Made by a program: the position numbers and the translations under genes
The notes under the pieces: generated by a model
Seen by the model: the letters and a program-made list of their open reading frames with translations, nothing else
The model's database searches: none
What the model was told of the DNA's origin: nothing
Shown: in pieces, positions 22,446 to 27,948 of the stretch
How positions within the stretch are numbered: position 1 is the stretch's first letter
Layout of the letters: each line of letters begins with the position of its first letter
Origin: a virus
Virus record (IMG/VR): IMGVR_UViG_3300050821_015718
Coordinates: 1-27,948 of that record
Length of the DNA stretch: 27,948 bases
Direction: 5' to 3' (one strand)

Positions 22446-23108
22446 TCACGGCGCTTTGCGATAAAATCGCGCCTGCGCGGAGTTGATACCCTCGAAGATA
22501 GCCGCCATGCGCGCCATGTCGGGATCAATATCAGGGGCGTACTCGTAACCGTCGAGCAGCGCGATGGCGTCGCGGTAAGCAGTAATCTGAGCGTCGATCT
22601 GAGCGAGCGGCCCCGCAGTCGAAGCAGCCTGCTGCTTGAGGGCGCGACGCAGCAGCGGGTTCGCGGTTTTCTTGGCACGGAGCCTCGCCTCCACCTGCTC
22701 GAGCTTCTTGCGGGCGCGCTCGATCGGGCGCTTTTGCTCCTCGTATTTGGTGATCTCCTTGCGAAAAGCTTCCCGCGCGAGCGAGACGAGGTCCACGGTC
22801 GTGGGATCGGGGGCGCCAGAACGCACATGGTGCTCCACGGCGGCAGCGAAGAAACCGACGCAGACAGACACTGCCTTGGAAAAGGAATTGTCGGCGGCAC
22901 TTTCATCGATGGTGCCGTCACGGTCGAAACGCGCACGTCTGGCGGGATCGGCGAGAACGAGGTGTGCGCGGGACAAGCGCGAGAACGCCTCAGCGCTGCC
23001 GCCGGCATCGGGGTGCAGTTTTTTGGCACGAGACCGATATGCGCGCCTGATAGCGAGGGCATCTACGGCGCGGTCCACGCCTAAGACCTGATAAGGGTCG
23101 AAAGTCAC
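22446..23108 (-). CDS. J-domain (DnaJ-like) protein
   Basis: 220 residues; GTG start overlaps the upstream stop (GTGA). Residues 4-65 are a J domain: DPYQVLGV, AYRSRAKKLHPDAGG with the HPD motif (32-34) and FSRLSRAHLVLADPARRARF. The rest is a long helical, charged region (EEQKRPIERARKKLEQVEAR) without the Gly/Phe or zinc-finger regions of full DnaJ. It can recruit host DnaK to a phage target, for example during replication or assembly. The target is not visible. Confidence 0.88.
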   Translation of the reverse strand: MTFDPYQVLGVDRAVDALAIRRAYRSRAKKLHPDAGGSAEAFSRLSRAHLVLADPARRARFDRDGTIDESAADNSFSKAVSVCVGFFAAAVEHHVRSGAPDPTTVDLVSLAREAFRKEITKYEEQKRPIERARKKLEQVEARLRAKKTANPLLRRALKQQAASTAGPLAQIDAQITAYRDAIALLDGYEYAPDIDPDMARMAAIFEGINSAQARFYRKAP

Positions 23109-23524
23109 GTAGCGGGCTCCTTGGAAAGGGCGCGAATGTGGATGGCAATCTCACGACCAACTCCGTAACCGCGTCCCCATTCATCACCGACCATCGCGCA
23201 TCGCTCAATCGTCGCGGCTTCGATGGCGGCGAGATTTATCGCGGCGATTTCCTGCTCCTCTCGCACACGGGCTTCGGCGGCCTTTAGTCGCTCGACCTCC
23301 TGCGCCAGCGCGGCGAGGGCATCGGCAGCTTCTTGGCAATCCGGGTCCGGCTCGGCGAGCATCATCCAAGAACCACCGTTCAGCCCGAATGCTTTACGCG
23401 CTTGGAGCCGCGCTATCAGCTCTGCGGTCGGTGCGTCGGTCGATGCTGGTCTCTGGTGCAGCACCCTGCCGAATTGGGCGACATCAAGCATTTCCGTAGT
23501 GACTGGTTTCGGTGCATCGATCAT
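23105..23524 (-). CDS. Coiled-coil protein, 139 aa
   Basis: ATG preceded by GAGGG and overlapping the previous stop (ATGA). The N-terminal half is varied (FGRVLHQRPAST, GGSWMMLAEPDPDCQEAA) and the C-terminal half a long helix (LAALAQEVERLKAAEARVRE). Its gene is coupled to the J-domain gene, so the two may work together. No named family. Confidence 0.7.
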   Translation of the reverse strand: MIDAPKPVTTEMLDVAQFGRVLHQRPASTDAPTAELIARLQARKAFGLNGGSWMMLAEPDPDCQEAADALAALAQEVERLKAAEARVREEQEIAAINLAAIEAATIERCAMVGDEWGRGYGVGREIAIHIRALSKEPAT

Positions 23525-23724
23525 ATTACCCTCGTGAGGTTCTTCGGAAACTCGTGAAACCGTCCTTGTTGGGAATCAATCTCGATCAGGACGCGCCAAC
23601 GCGGGTCATCAACAAATGGAAGCGCTATAAAATCCCTGACTTGACCAGTCAGCCCAACGGCTCCGCTGAGGCAACTCACGGTATCCCCAACGCTCAGTTC
23701 TACAGTCTTTAGTGAGTCGGCCAC
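23521..23724 (-). CDS. Small beta protein, 67 aa
   Basis: GTG at 23724, seven bases after GGAG, is preferred over 23772, which lacks a site. The product (VELSVGDTVSCLSGAVGLTG, WRVLIEIDSQQGRFHEFP) alternates strands and could be a small SH3-like/OB-like barrel. Its stop overlaps the next start. Unknown function. Confidence 0.6.
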   Translation of the reverse strand: MADSLKTVELSVGDTVSCLSGAVGLTGQVRDFIALPFVDDPRWRVLIEIDSQQGRFHEFPKNLTRVI

Positions 23725-23778
23725 TGCTAGACTCCGTTTAGCGAGTGTGAGGCGGACGGGAGCCAGTAGCACGAAGGA

Positions 23779-23797
23779 TGTAGTTGGGGCAACTACA
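23779..23797. repeat. 8-bp hairpin downstream of the methylase gene
   Basis: TGTAGTTG, GGG loop and CAACTACA form a perfect 8-bp stem overlapping the last codons of the methylase. No T-run follows on the minus strand, so it may protect the 3' end of the message or be a weak terminator rather than a strong one. Confidence 0.4.
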
Positions 23798-24812
23798 ATT
23801 CCAACGCCGCCCTTATGAACTCGGCGGCGACTTGCGGGACGATGGCGTTGCCGAGGGCGCGCAATTTAGCCACTCGGGCGGAAACCCCATGAGCCAACGG
23901 GAATGTTCCGGGTTCAACTGGCCGGCGCTTGCCGTCCCTACAATCGATCCACTCGGCTTCGGCCCAAAAGCTTCGCCCGCATTCAACGCTCGTCCCTCCT
24001 GGAAATCCTCCCGCCGACGCTTCTCGTTCGCGGTCGGAGACGCCCAACTCGCCAACATGACTGCCTGCTCGTTCAGCGGTCTCGCGTTGCGCTCCATTGT
24101 CTCCTGACTGGCGCGACGGTCGCGCCAGTCCCTCGCCGAGGGCGTCGCCCACGCCACCTGCTGCGACAGCGGCACTCCCGTGTCCCACGGTCGTGGCGGA
24201 AGATTGCCACGACGGCCGTCCACCGCAGATGGGCTGCACCAACTCGCCACCGTTTGTAAATTCACTCTGCATCCCGTTCGCGACGGTCCGGTGTTCAAAG
24301 CGTTTTGCGCCTTGGTCGTGGGCCACGAACCACAGACGTTGCCGGATGTGGGGAGCGCCCGCGCCCGCAGCGCAGAGATCGGCCGCCCCGACGGCGTAAC
24401 CCTCGGTTTCCAGGTCAGACCAAACAAGGTCGAGCCACTCAAGCCCCTGGCGCGATGCAACCTGCTCGCCAAGGATAACTGGAGGTCGGCAGACGCGGAT
24501 GAGATGGTGCCACGCGGGCCACAAGTGCCGCTCGTCGTCAAACCCGCCAAGAGCGCCCGCTTGGGAGAAAGGCTGGCAAGGACACGATCCCGTCCAAACT
24601 TTTCGATCAGCCGAGAAACTTGCAAGGCGTAGTGCGTATGGCCACCCTCCGATGCCGGCGAAGAAATGGCACTGGGTATAGGGAGTAAGGTCGGAAGGGG
24701 TGACATCACGGATATCTCGGGTGTCCACGTCGCCTGCGGGTATGAGGCGGTTGGCGATGAGATTGCGGAGCCACTGGTCGGCATAGGGATCAATCTCGTT
24801 ATAATAGTTCAT
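23793..24812 (-). CDS. DNA (cytosine-5) methyltransferase
   Basis: 339 residues. Motif I is HFFAGIGGWPYALRLA (49-64), motif IV GSCPCQPFS with catalytic Cys (C79), motif VI is GEQV (115-118; canonical ENV with Gln replacing Asn), motif VIII is HIRQRLWFVA and motif X GNAIVPQVAAEFI near the end. The short variable region between motifs VIII and IX sets the target sequence. It probably methylates phage DNA against host restriction. The ATG overlaps the HNH stop (ATGA) and lacks its own ribosome site. Confidence 0.93.
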   Translation of the reverse strand: MNYYNEIDPYADQWLRNLIANRLIPAGDVDTRDIRDVTPSDLTPYTQCHFFAGIGGWPYALRLASFSADRKVWTGSCPCQPFSQAGALGGFDDERHLWPAWHHLIRVCRPPVILGEQVASRQGLEWLDLVWSDLETEGYAVGAADLCAAGAGAPHIRQRLWFVAHDQGAKRFEHRTVANGMQSEFTNGGELVQPICGGRPSWQSSATTVGHGSAAVAAGGVGDALGEGLARPSRQSGDNGAQRETAERAGSHVGELGVSDREREASAGGFPGGTSVECGRSFWAEAEWIDCRDGKRRPVEPGTFPLAHGVSARVAKLRALGNAIVPQVAAEFIRAALEL

Positions 24813-25477
24813 TGGGAAAACCGCAATTTTTTATTTTTTAGCTTCGGACGCACAGGAACCGTGATCGCGTCTGCTAAAGACCAGCTTTGATTCAAGCGAC
24901 TGCGAACTACTGTCTTGTTTATATGTACTCGTTCCAACAAATCGATGAGCAACAAGCGCTCTCCCTCGTGCTCCACCCATACATTATTGCGCATATTTCG
25001 TTTTTGCTCGTCCTTTGTCGCCCACCGACAGTTCAGCGGCTCGTAGTTGCCGCGACAATCGGGATAGCGGTCGATTGAATGTGCTGGTGAGGGGCGCGGT
25101 CCCATGCTCTCAAAAAAGTTCTTAAATTCTTTCCAGAAGGCGCAGACGCGTACACCAATCCCACCGTACTTAGAATATGAAGCGTTATTTTTGCGCTCGC
25201 ATCGCTCTCGCATACCCCGCCAAACCTTGTACTCCGCGGGATAACGGAGCGTCAGTCCTGGTGACCTGACTGTCGGCGGCCTCCAAAAATGCCCATGCCG
25301 CGCGCACGACTTGCGGAGCCCTCCACGCAGTCTGTCGCCCCGAACAACAACCTCCTGCCCGCAAGTGCACCGACACAACCACGTCGGATTGCGACTGGCG
25401 TAGCCGACGCGAGATAGCGCGGTGAGATTGCCAAATAGCTTACCCGTCAAATCAACGAAACTGCCATTAGCGCCCAT
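24809..25477 (-). CDS. HNH-type endonuclease, second copy
   Basis: 222 residues from an ATG six bases after AGGTG. The same plan as the gene at 12425-13117: TGKLFGNLTALSRVG, WLCRCTCG, YKVWRGMRERCERKN, YGGIGVRVCAFW, MGPRPSPAHSIDRY and NCRWATKDEQKRN, with a C-terminal helix-turn-helix (RVHINKTVVRSRLN). Some Cys positions vary (SCARHG in place of SCGC), so zinc binding may differ. It is coupled to the methylase gene, as the other copy is to TerL. Confidence 0.85.
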   Translation of the reverse strand: MGANGSFVDLTGKLFGNLTALSRVGYASRNPTWLCRCTCGQEVVVRGDRLRGGLRKSCARHGHFWRPPTVRSPGLTLRYPAEYKVWRGMRERCERKNNASYSKYGGIGVRVCAFWKEFKNFFESMGPRPSPAHSIDRYPDCRGNYEPLNCRWATKDEQKRNMRNNVWVEHEGERLLLIDLLERVHINKTVVRSRLNQSWSLADAITVPVRPKLKNKKLRFSQ

Positions 25478-25500
25478 TCTGATCACCTCACTAAAACAAC

Positions 25501-25529
25501 AACATAAAACACAAAATTAACAAACACAA
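25501..25529 (-). promoter_or_regulatory. Candidate promoter for the HNH/methylase operon
   Basis: On the minus strand TTGTGT, a 17-base spacer and TATGTT form a fair sigma70-like pair in an AT-rich stretch, about 25 bases before the HNH ribosome site. It is weaker than consensus at -35. It would drive the minus-strand genes from 25477 leftward. Confidence 0.4.
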
Positions 25530-25879
25530 TATGGGTGATCAAAATTTCAATTTTCAAAAATTTGGGGGAAGGCGTGGCGCGGGGAGGACAATATCCCGAC
25601 TCCGCTCGACCCGACGGGCGAAATTTTAGGTTGCACAACCACGACCCGCACCAATACGTTGAAATTATCATGTTACCCACAAATAGCGATTTCAGCCGCG
25701 CACAAGATCACTGCCGTTTGATATGTCGTGACAGTGCGTGATAGTTGAAAACTAATCCTCAATAAAATCAAGCCGTTACAAGGCGCTTGGCAATGTGCGG
25801 TCGGCATACAGCGTTGTAAGGCCGTAAGGAAAAGGCGCGGCCATATGTCGCAGTTTGCGCGATGTGGCTTGCTTCGAGC
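25530..25879. other. Non-coding divergent control region
   Basis: About 350 bases lie between the minus-strand HNH operon and the plus-strand regulator, with no convincing gene. It has an AT-rich left end, a single GGTTGCACAACC site (25629-25640) related to the origin iterons, and otherwise mixed sequence. Divergent promoters probably lie here. Confidence 0.5.
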
Positions 25880-25893
25880 GGTCGGTACCGACC
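25880..25893. promoter_or_regulatory. 14-bp perfect palindrome upstream of regulator
   Basis: GGTCGGTACCGACC is a perfect 14-bp palindrome ending 12 bases before the ATG at 25906. Such dyads next to a regulator are typical operators for dimeric HTH proteins, so self-regulation is possible. Confidence 0.45.
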
Positions 25894-25905
25894 ACACAGA
25901 ACACC

Positions 25906-26289
25906 ATGCTGCGAGATTTTATCACCGAGGCTCTATCTGAGTGCGAGGAGCATGGTCCCGAAAACCAAGCCTCTCCCGTGTTCCGTGCGCCTTCCACAGT
26001 CCCGTTTGAGTACGCTCTCCGCGTCGCTGTGCCGTGGTCAGCCTCGCCGGCGCCTGGTGCCCCGCGCTTCCCTGGAATGCACCGCTACACGTCCGAAACG
26101 ATCTTTGCCGGGCGCGTAGGATACAGCACGATTCACAGCTGGCGTTTCCGCCATAATCCGCCCGACTGGGCAATCGATACGCTCGCCGCACATCTCGACG
26201 AGATAGCCTCTAAAGCCGCAAACGCGGCCCGCCTGTTACGCGAATCAAAAAAGCCGGCCCCCACGAGGACCGGCTTGAAAGGTCGATAA
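25906..26289 (+). CDS. Putative HTH regulator on the opposite strand
   Basis: 127 residues from ATG at 25906; an in-frame upstream start at 25855 would overlap the palindrome. The region YSTIHSWRFRHNPPDWAIDT followed by LAAHLDEIASKAANAARLL has a compact helical HTH look (phage Cro/repressor style, with WR and P-x-W-A-x-x-x-L). The N-terminus is acidic and the C-terminus basic. It runs against most genes and sits upstream of the operon, as a repressor would. The family is not certain, and no ribosome site is visible. Confidence 0.6.
   Translation: MLRDFITEALSECEEHGPENQASPVFRAPSTVPFEYALRVAVPWSASPAPGAPRFPGMHRYTSETIFAGRVGYSTIHSWRFRHNPPDWAIDTLAAHLDEIASKAANAARLLRESKKPAPTRTGLKGR
26247..26276 (-). 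terminator. Intrinsic terminator of the small early operon
   Basis: On the minus strand AAGCCGG and CCGGCTT pair around a 12-base loop, then a TTTTTT run follows (26247-26252). It lies inside the 3' end of the convergent plus-strand regulator gene and ends the minus-strand message from 26939-26299. Confidence 0.7.
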
Positions 26290-26298
26290 GCAAGGCTG

Positions 26299-26520
26299 CT
26301 ACCGCGTCTCATACTCGATGATTTCCGACTCATCATGCCAGGCCTTTTGTGCCGCCATGCGCGCCTCGTACAAGCGCCGCAATTCCGAGCCGGGATCACC
26401 TTGCCCGGCTTTCGTGTAGCGCACGTCGCCTGCGTGCTTGCCAAACTCCGCTTGCAAAGCTTCTGACCACGCATGATCCGCCGCTTGCGCCTTGCGATGC
26501 AGTTCCGTTCCTAGTCGCAT
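26299..26520 (-). CDS. Small helical protein, 73 aa
   Basis: ATG after GGGAGGGTT; the ORF upstream adds five residues without a better site. Helical and charged: ELHRKAQAADHAWSEALQAE, LRRLYEARMAAQKAWHDESE. This style (short helices with W-H near the end) is frequent among unknown phage proteins. It is the last gene before the terminator at 26247. Confidence 0.65.
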   Translation of the reverse strand: MRLGTELHRKAQAADHAWSEALQAEFGKHAGDVRYTKAGQGDPGSELRRLYEARMAAQKAWHDESEIIEYETR

Positions 26521-26522
26521 GT

Positions 26523-26711
26523 TCAACCCTCCCAAACGCCAATAAAATGCGAGACGTTCCCACGCTCAATCCAAACCGCAACGCGGCCGAAGCGCGCCAA
26601 CATCTTGCCCGCACGATCAAGCGTGACCGCTAGGTTCCAGACACAAACGTCTCGTGGACAGCGCAAGCGCGCTATCTCAAGCCCGTCACGCATGATTCGA
26701 AGCTTGTACAT
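26523..26711 (-). CDS. Small beta protein, 62 aa
   Basis: ATG with GGGAGGGT upstream. The sequence MYKLRIMRDGLEIARLRCPR, then VWNLAVTLDRAGKMLARFGR and VAVWIERG, is a compact alternating beta/helix fold. Unknown function; grouped with the two neighbours by the same ribosome site. Confidence 0.65.
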   Translation of the reverse strand: MYKLRIMRDGLEIARLRCPRDVCVWNLAVTLDRAGKMLARFGRVAVWIERGNVSHFIGVWEG

Positions 26712-26723
26712 GTTTACCCTCCC

Positions 26724-26939
26724 CTAGTTGATTTGCGTCGCCTCTGACTGTGGCGCCGGCCGGTAATGCTCCACGCGCGGTTCAAAGGCGCGATTGCGAT
26801 GCTTCTCGCAATAGTGCATCGTGATCCCGCTCGCCGCACCACGCTGCCACACAGCCTTGACGCAGCAATGCCGCCACAGTCCATCACGACACCTGATCTC
26901 GGCATCGCACCAATACTGATTCTCGCCCATGTAAGCCAT
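26724..26939 (-). CDS. Small Cys/His-rich protein, 71 aa
   Basis: ATG after GGGAGGGTT; the longer frame is unsupported. Cys/His-rich positions (YWCDAEIRCRDG, RHCCVKAVW, MHYCEKHRNRAF) suggest a zinc-binding fold. The tail is polar. Follows a terminator-like hairpin (26958-26985), so it may be transcribed from its own promoter. Confidence 0.65.
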   Translation of the reverse strand: MAYMGENQYWCDAEIRCRDGLWRHCCVKAVWQRGAASGITMHYCEKHRNRAFEPRVEHYRPAPQSEATQIN

Positions 26940-26957
26940 TGTAACCCTCCCAAAGCT

Positions 26958-26985
26958 AAAACCGGCCGGCGGTAGTGCCGGCCGG
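26958..26985 (-). terminator. Terminator-like hairpin in leader of 71-aa gene
   Basis: On the minus strand a perfect 9-bp stem CCGGCCGGC/GCCGGCCGG with a 6-base loop is followed by TTTT (26958-26961). It lies right ahead of the GGGAGGG ribosome site of the 71-aa gene and after a promoter-like repeat, so it could act as an attenuator. Confidence 0.6.
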
Positions 26986-26990
26986 AATGT

Positions 26991-27005
26991 TGTACTCTCT
27001 AAATA
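26991..27005 (-). promoter_or_regulatory. 15-bp repeat copy A (TATTTAGAGAGTACA)
   Basis: The 15-base TATTTAGAGAGTACA on the minus strand occurs here and at 27138-27152 with no mismatch. Each copy lies upstream of a small minus-strand gene (here 52 bases before the 26939 start). The shared end TACA could be a -10-like element, the rest an operator for an early-gene regulator. Confidence 0.5.
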
Positions 27006-27013
27006 GTCGGTAG

Positions 27014-27100
27014 TTAGAAAAGTGTGGCACAGCTGTTTGCAACGTGCGCTTGTGCCTGTTCTCGCGCGTGCTGCCACTTATCTTCTGTTACTGTGCTCAT
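27014..27100 (-). CDS. Possible 28-aa gene
   Basis: ATG at 27100 with GGAGGGT upstream, the same ribosome-site style as its neighbours. The product MSTVTEDKWQHAREQAQAHV and a short tail is a charged helix. The size makes it uncertain, and it could be a leader peptide before the hairpin at 26958-26985. Confidence 0.4.
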   Translation of the reverse strand: MSTVTEDKWQHAREQAQAHVANSCATLF

Positions 27101-27135
27101 GTCACCCTCCGTGCGAACTGTCCGCCGCGACTTTT

Positions 27136-27164
27136 TGTGTACTCTCTAAATAAGTACTTGTCAA
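27136..27164 (-). promoter_or_regulatory. Promoter with TTGACA box overlapping repeat copy B
   Basis: TTGACA (consensus -35) is followed by 17 bases and TACACA (a partial -10) on the minus strand. The spacer holds the repeat TATTTAGAGAGTACA (27138-27152). It would start the early small-gene message; an activator or repressor on the repeat is likely. Confidence 0.55.
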
Positions 27165-27186
27165 GCACCCTACTAAATTACCTTTT

Positions 27187-27471
27187 GTTGCACCTCCCGA
27201 CCAGCGCCGCAACACCCTGTTGCACCGCTATCCTCAACGATTTCAACGATGTTGCACCTGTTGCGCGTGTTGCACCGTTTCTACTATACCGTTATAGAAT
27301 CTGTTCATATATATGAATATATATTCATATGTACTATATAAATTACTATTCCTTATTACCATAACACTCTATAGAAAAGTGGTGCAACAGGTGCAACAAT
27401 GGTATAACCCATTGAAATCGTTAAAGAATTTTCTGTTGCGCCTGGTGCAACAACGACGAAACAGGTGCAAC
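27187..27471. other. Candidate replication origin: iterons around an AT-rich palindromic core
   Basis: Four GTTGCACC copies (27187, 27219, 27251, 27269) on the left face four GGTGCAAC copies (27381, 27390, 27444, 27464) on the right; two degenerate copies (27260, 27435) are also seen. Spacings on the left are 32, 32 and 18. Between them lies an AT-rich core with perfect palindromes TTCATATATATGAA (27304-27317) and ATGAATATATATTCAT (27313-27328), a likely unwinding site. It sits next to the helicase gene. This is the usual design of an iteron-controlled origin, or of a dense operator array. No gene is seen in 27165-27484. Confidence 0.65.
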
Positions 27472-27484
27472 AGCGTTGATTCTG

Positions 27485-27948
27485 CTAAATTATTTGCTTA
27501 ACATAGCCGCGTGGCGTGCCATCTTGAGTCCTGATAACCTGCGGACCATCCCAACCAAGGCGACGCATCGCGTAGACCAAACGTTTTGCCGTGGCGTCGT
27601 TCTGCTTCTCCGCGCCTAGGCCAAGTACGTGCTCGAGCACATCGCGCGTTGTCACGCGCCATTCGCCGCGCCCGTTCTGACTCTTTTCGAGCTTGGCCCA
27701 GCTGGTTTTTTCCGTTCCTGCGAGGATGTCATCCCATGGATCTTGATCCCGCCTGGTTTCCTGCAGCGTTGCAGCATCGCTCCACAGCGATTCGCTCAAG
27801 ACCAGGGGTTCGCCCTGGTCCTCGATCACACTCGCCTCTGCCCACAGCTGGTCGCGGTCGCGCCGCAGCGCCTCCAGGTCGATCCGCCCGCAGCGCACGG
27901 GCCAAAACCGCCGATTGCCGGTTTGTGACTGCAGGTAGGTTTCGTTAT
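27485..27948 (-). CDS. VapE/VirE-family primase-helicase C-terminus (partial)
   Basis: The frame is open to the right edge, so only the C-terminal 153 residues are seen. It starts NETYLQSQTGNRRFWPV, the very typical TGNRRFWPV of virulence-associated E/P4-type phage helicases, then has IDLEALRRDRDQLWAEA, a segment with DPWDDI, and a C-terminal winged-helix-like part (TTRDVLEHVLGL, AKRLVYAMRRLGWDGP). It ends close to the iteron array, which fits a role in replication starting there. The ATPase motifs lie outside the window. Confidence 0.88.
   Translation of the reverse strand, partial: NETYLQSQTGNRRFWPVRCGRIDLEALRRDRDQLWAEASVIEDQGEPLVLSESLWSDAATLQETRRDQDPWDDILAGTEKTSWAKLEKSQNGRGEWRVTTRDVLEHVLGLGAEKQNDATAKRLVYAMRRLGWDGPQVIRTQDGTPRGYVKQII

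Noticed and set aside
22409-23062. 217-codon frame over the J-domain gene
   Set aside because: Ser/Arg/Pro-rich alternative frame of the J-domain gene, which has the HPD motif and a coupled start.
23813-24793. Second long minus-strand frame over the methylase
   Set aside because: The overlapping frame has complete C5-methylase motifs; this one is Ser/Arg/Pro-rich and without motifs.
26714-26953. 79-codon minus-strand frame
   Set aside because: Overlaps the Cys/His-rich gene in another frame; Arg/Ser-rich and less consistent with the GGGAGGG ribosome site.
27187-27471. CRISPR array
   Set aside because: Repeats are only 8 bases, of both orientations and with unequal spacing; they fit iterons, not CRISPR.

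Overview
This window is part of a tailed-phage (or prophage) genome. TerL, portal, scaffold-like, major capsid and neck/tail genes lie in order. Almost all genes are on the minus strand, packed with ATGA, GTGA or TGATG stop/start overlaps. The background is fairly GC-rich, start codons include GTG and TTG, and AGGAGG-type ribosome sites are common. A phage-type Dcm methylase, a KTSC protein, a twin-arginine signal protein and a VapE-type helicase suggest a proteobacterial host; the exact host cannot be read from the sequence.

Layout in the direction of transcription (right to left). 27948-27485: C-terminal end of a VapE/VirE-type primase-helicase. 27471-27187: an origin-like iteron array around an AT-rich palindromic core. 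27164-26299: small early-type genes sharing a GGGAGGGT ribosome site, with promoter-like repeats and intrinsic terminators. 25906-26289: a plus-strand putative regulator. 25477-22446: HNH endonuclease, cytosine methylase, two small proteins and a J-domain protein, followed by a perfect 13-bp terminator. 22277-17821: an Acb2-like small helical protein, a ribbon-helix-helix protein, a Tat-signal protein, two glycosyltransferases, a HAD phosphatase with a +1 frameshift and a sugar-nucleotide epimerase. 17793-15121: a small protein, a serine recombinase, two overlapped mini-genes and a TPR-glycosyltransferase. 14959-13592: small genes, including KTSC and Ig-like proteins. 13383-8111: a small protein, a second HNH endonuclease, TerL, two zinc-ribbon proteins and the portal. 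7885-7205: a plus-strand cassette with an HTH protein. 7059-1: small proteins, scaffold, major capsid, a repeat-bearing virion protein, two paralogous neck proteins and the start of a tail/stopper-like protein.

How the genes fit together: the left half (1-13.4 kb) packages DNA and builds the head and neck. The centre (15-21.6 kb) carries at least four sugar-related enzymes that could modify virion proteins or a host glycan. The right side holds host-interaction, DNA-modification and replication functions. The most notable points are (i) glycine/threonine-rich beta repeats that interrupt three adjacent virion proteins, one of which is a paralogue of an uninterrupted neighbour; (ii) an AT-rich half of TerL continuous with an HNH gene, as if homing had replaced that half; (iii) a UUU-C +1 frameshift inside the catalytic DxDG motif of a HAD enzyme; (iv) the iteron origin; and (v) several very small genes revealed by stop/start overlaps. 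No lysis gene, integrase, tRNA or CRISPR array was recognised.
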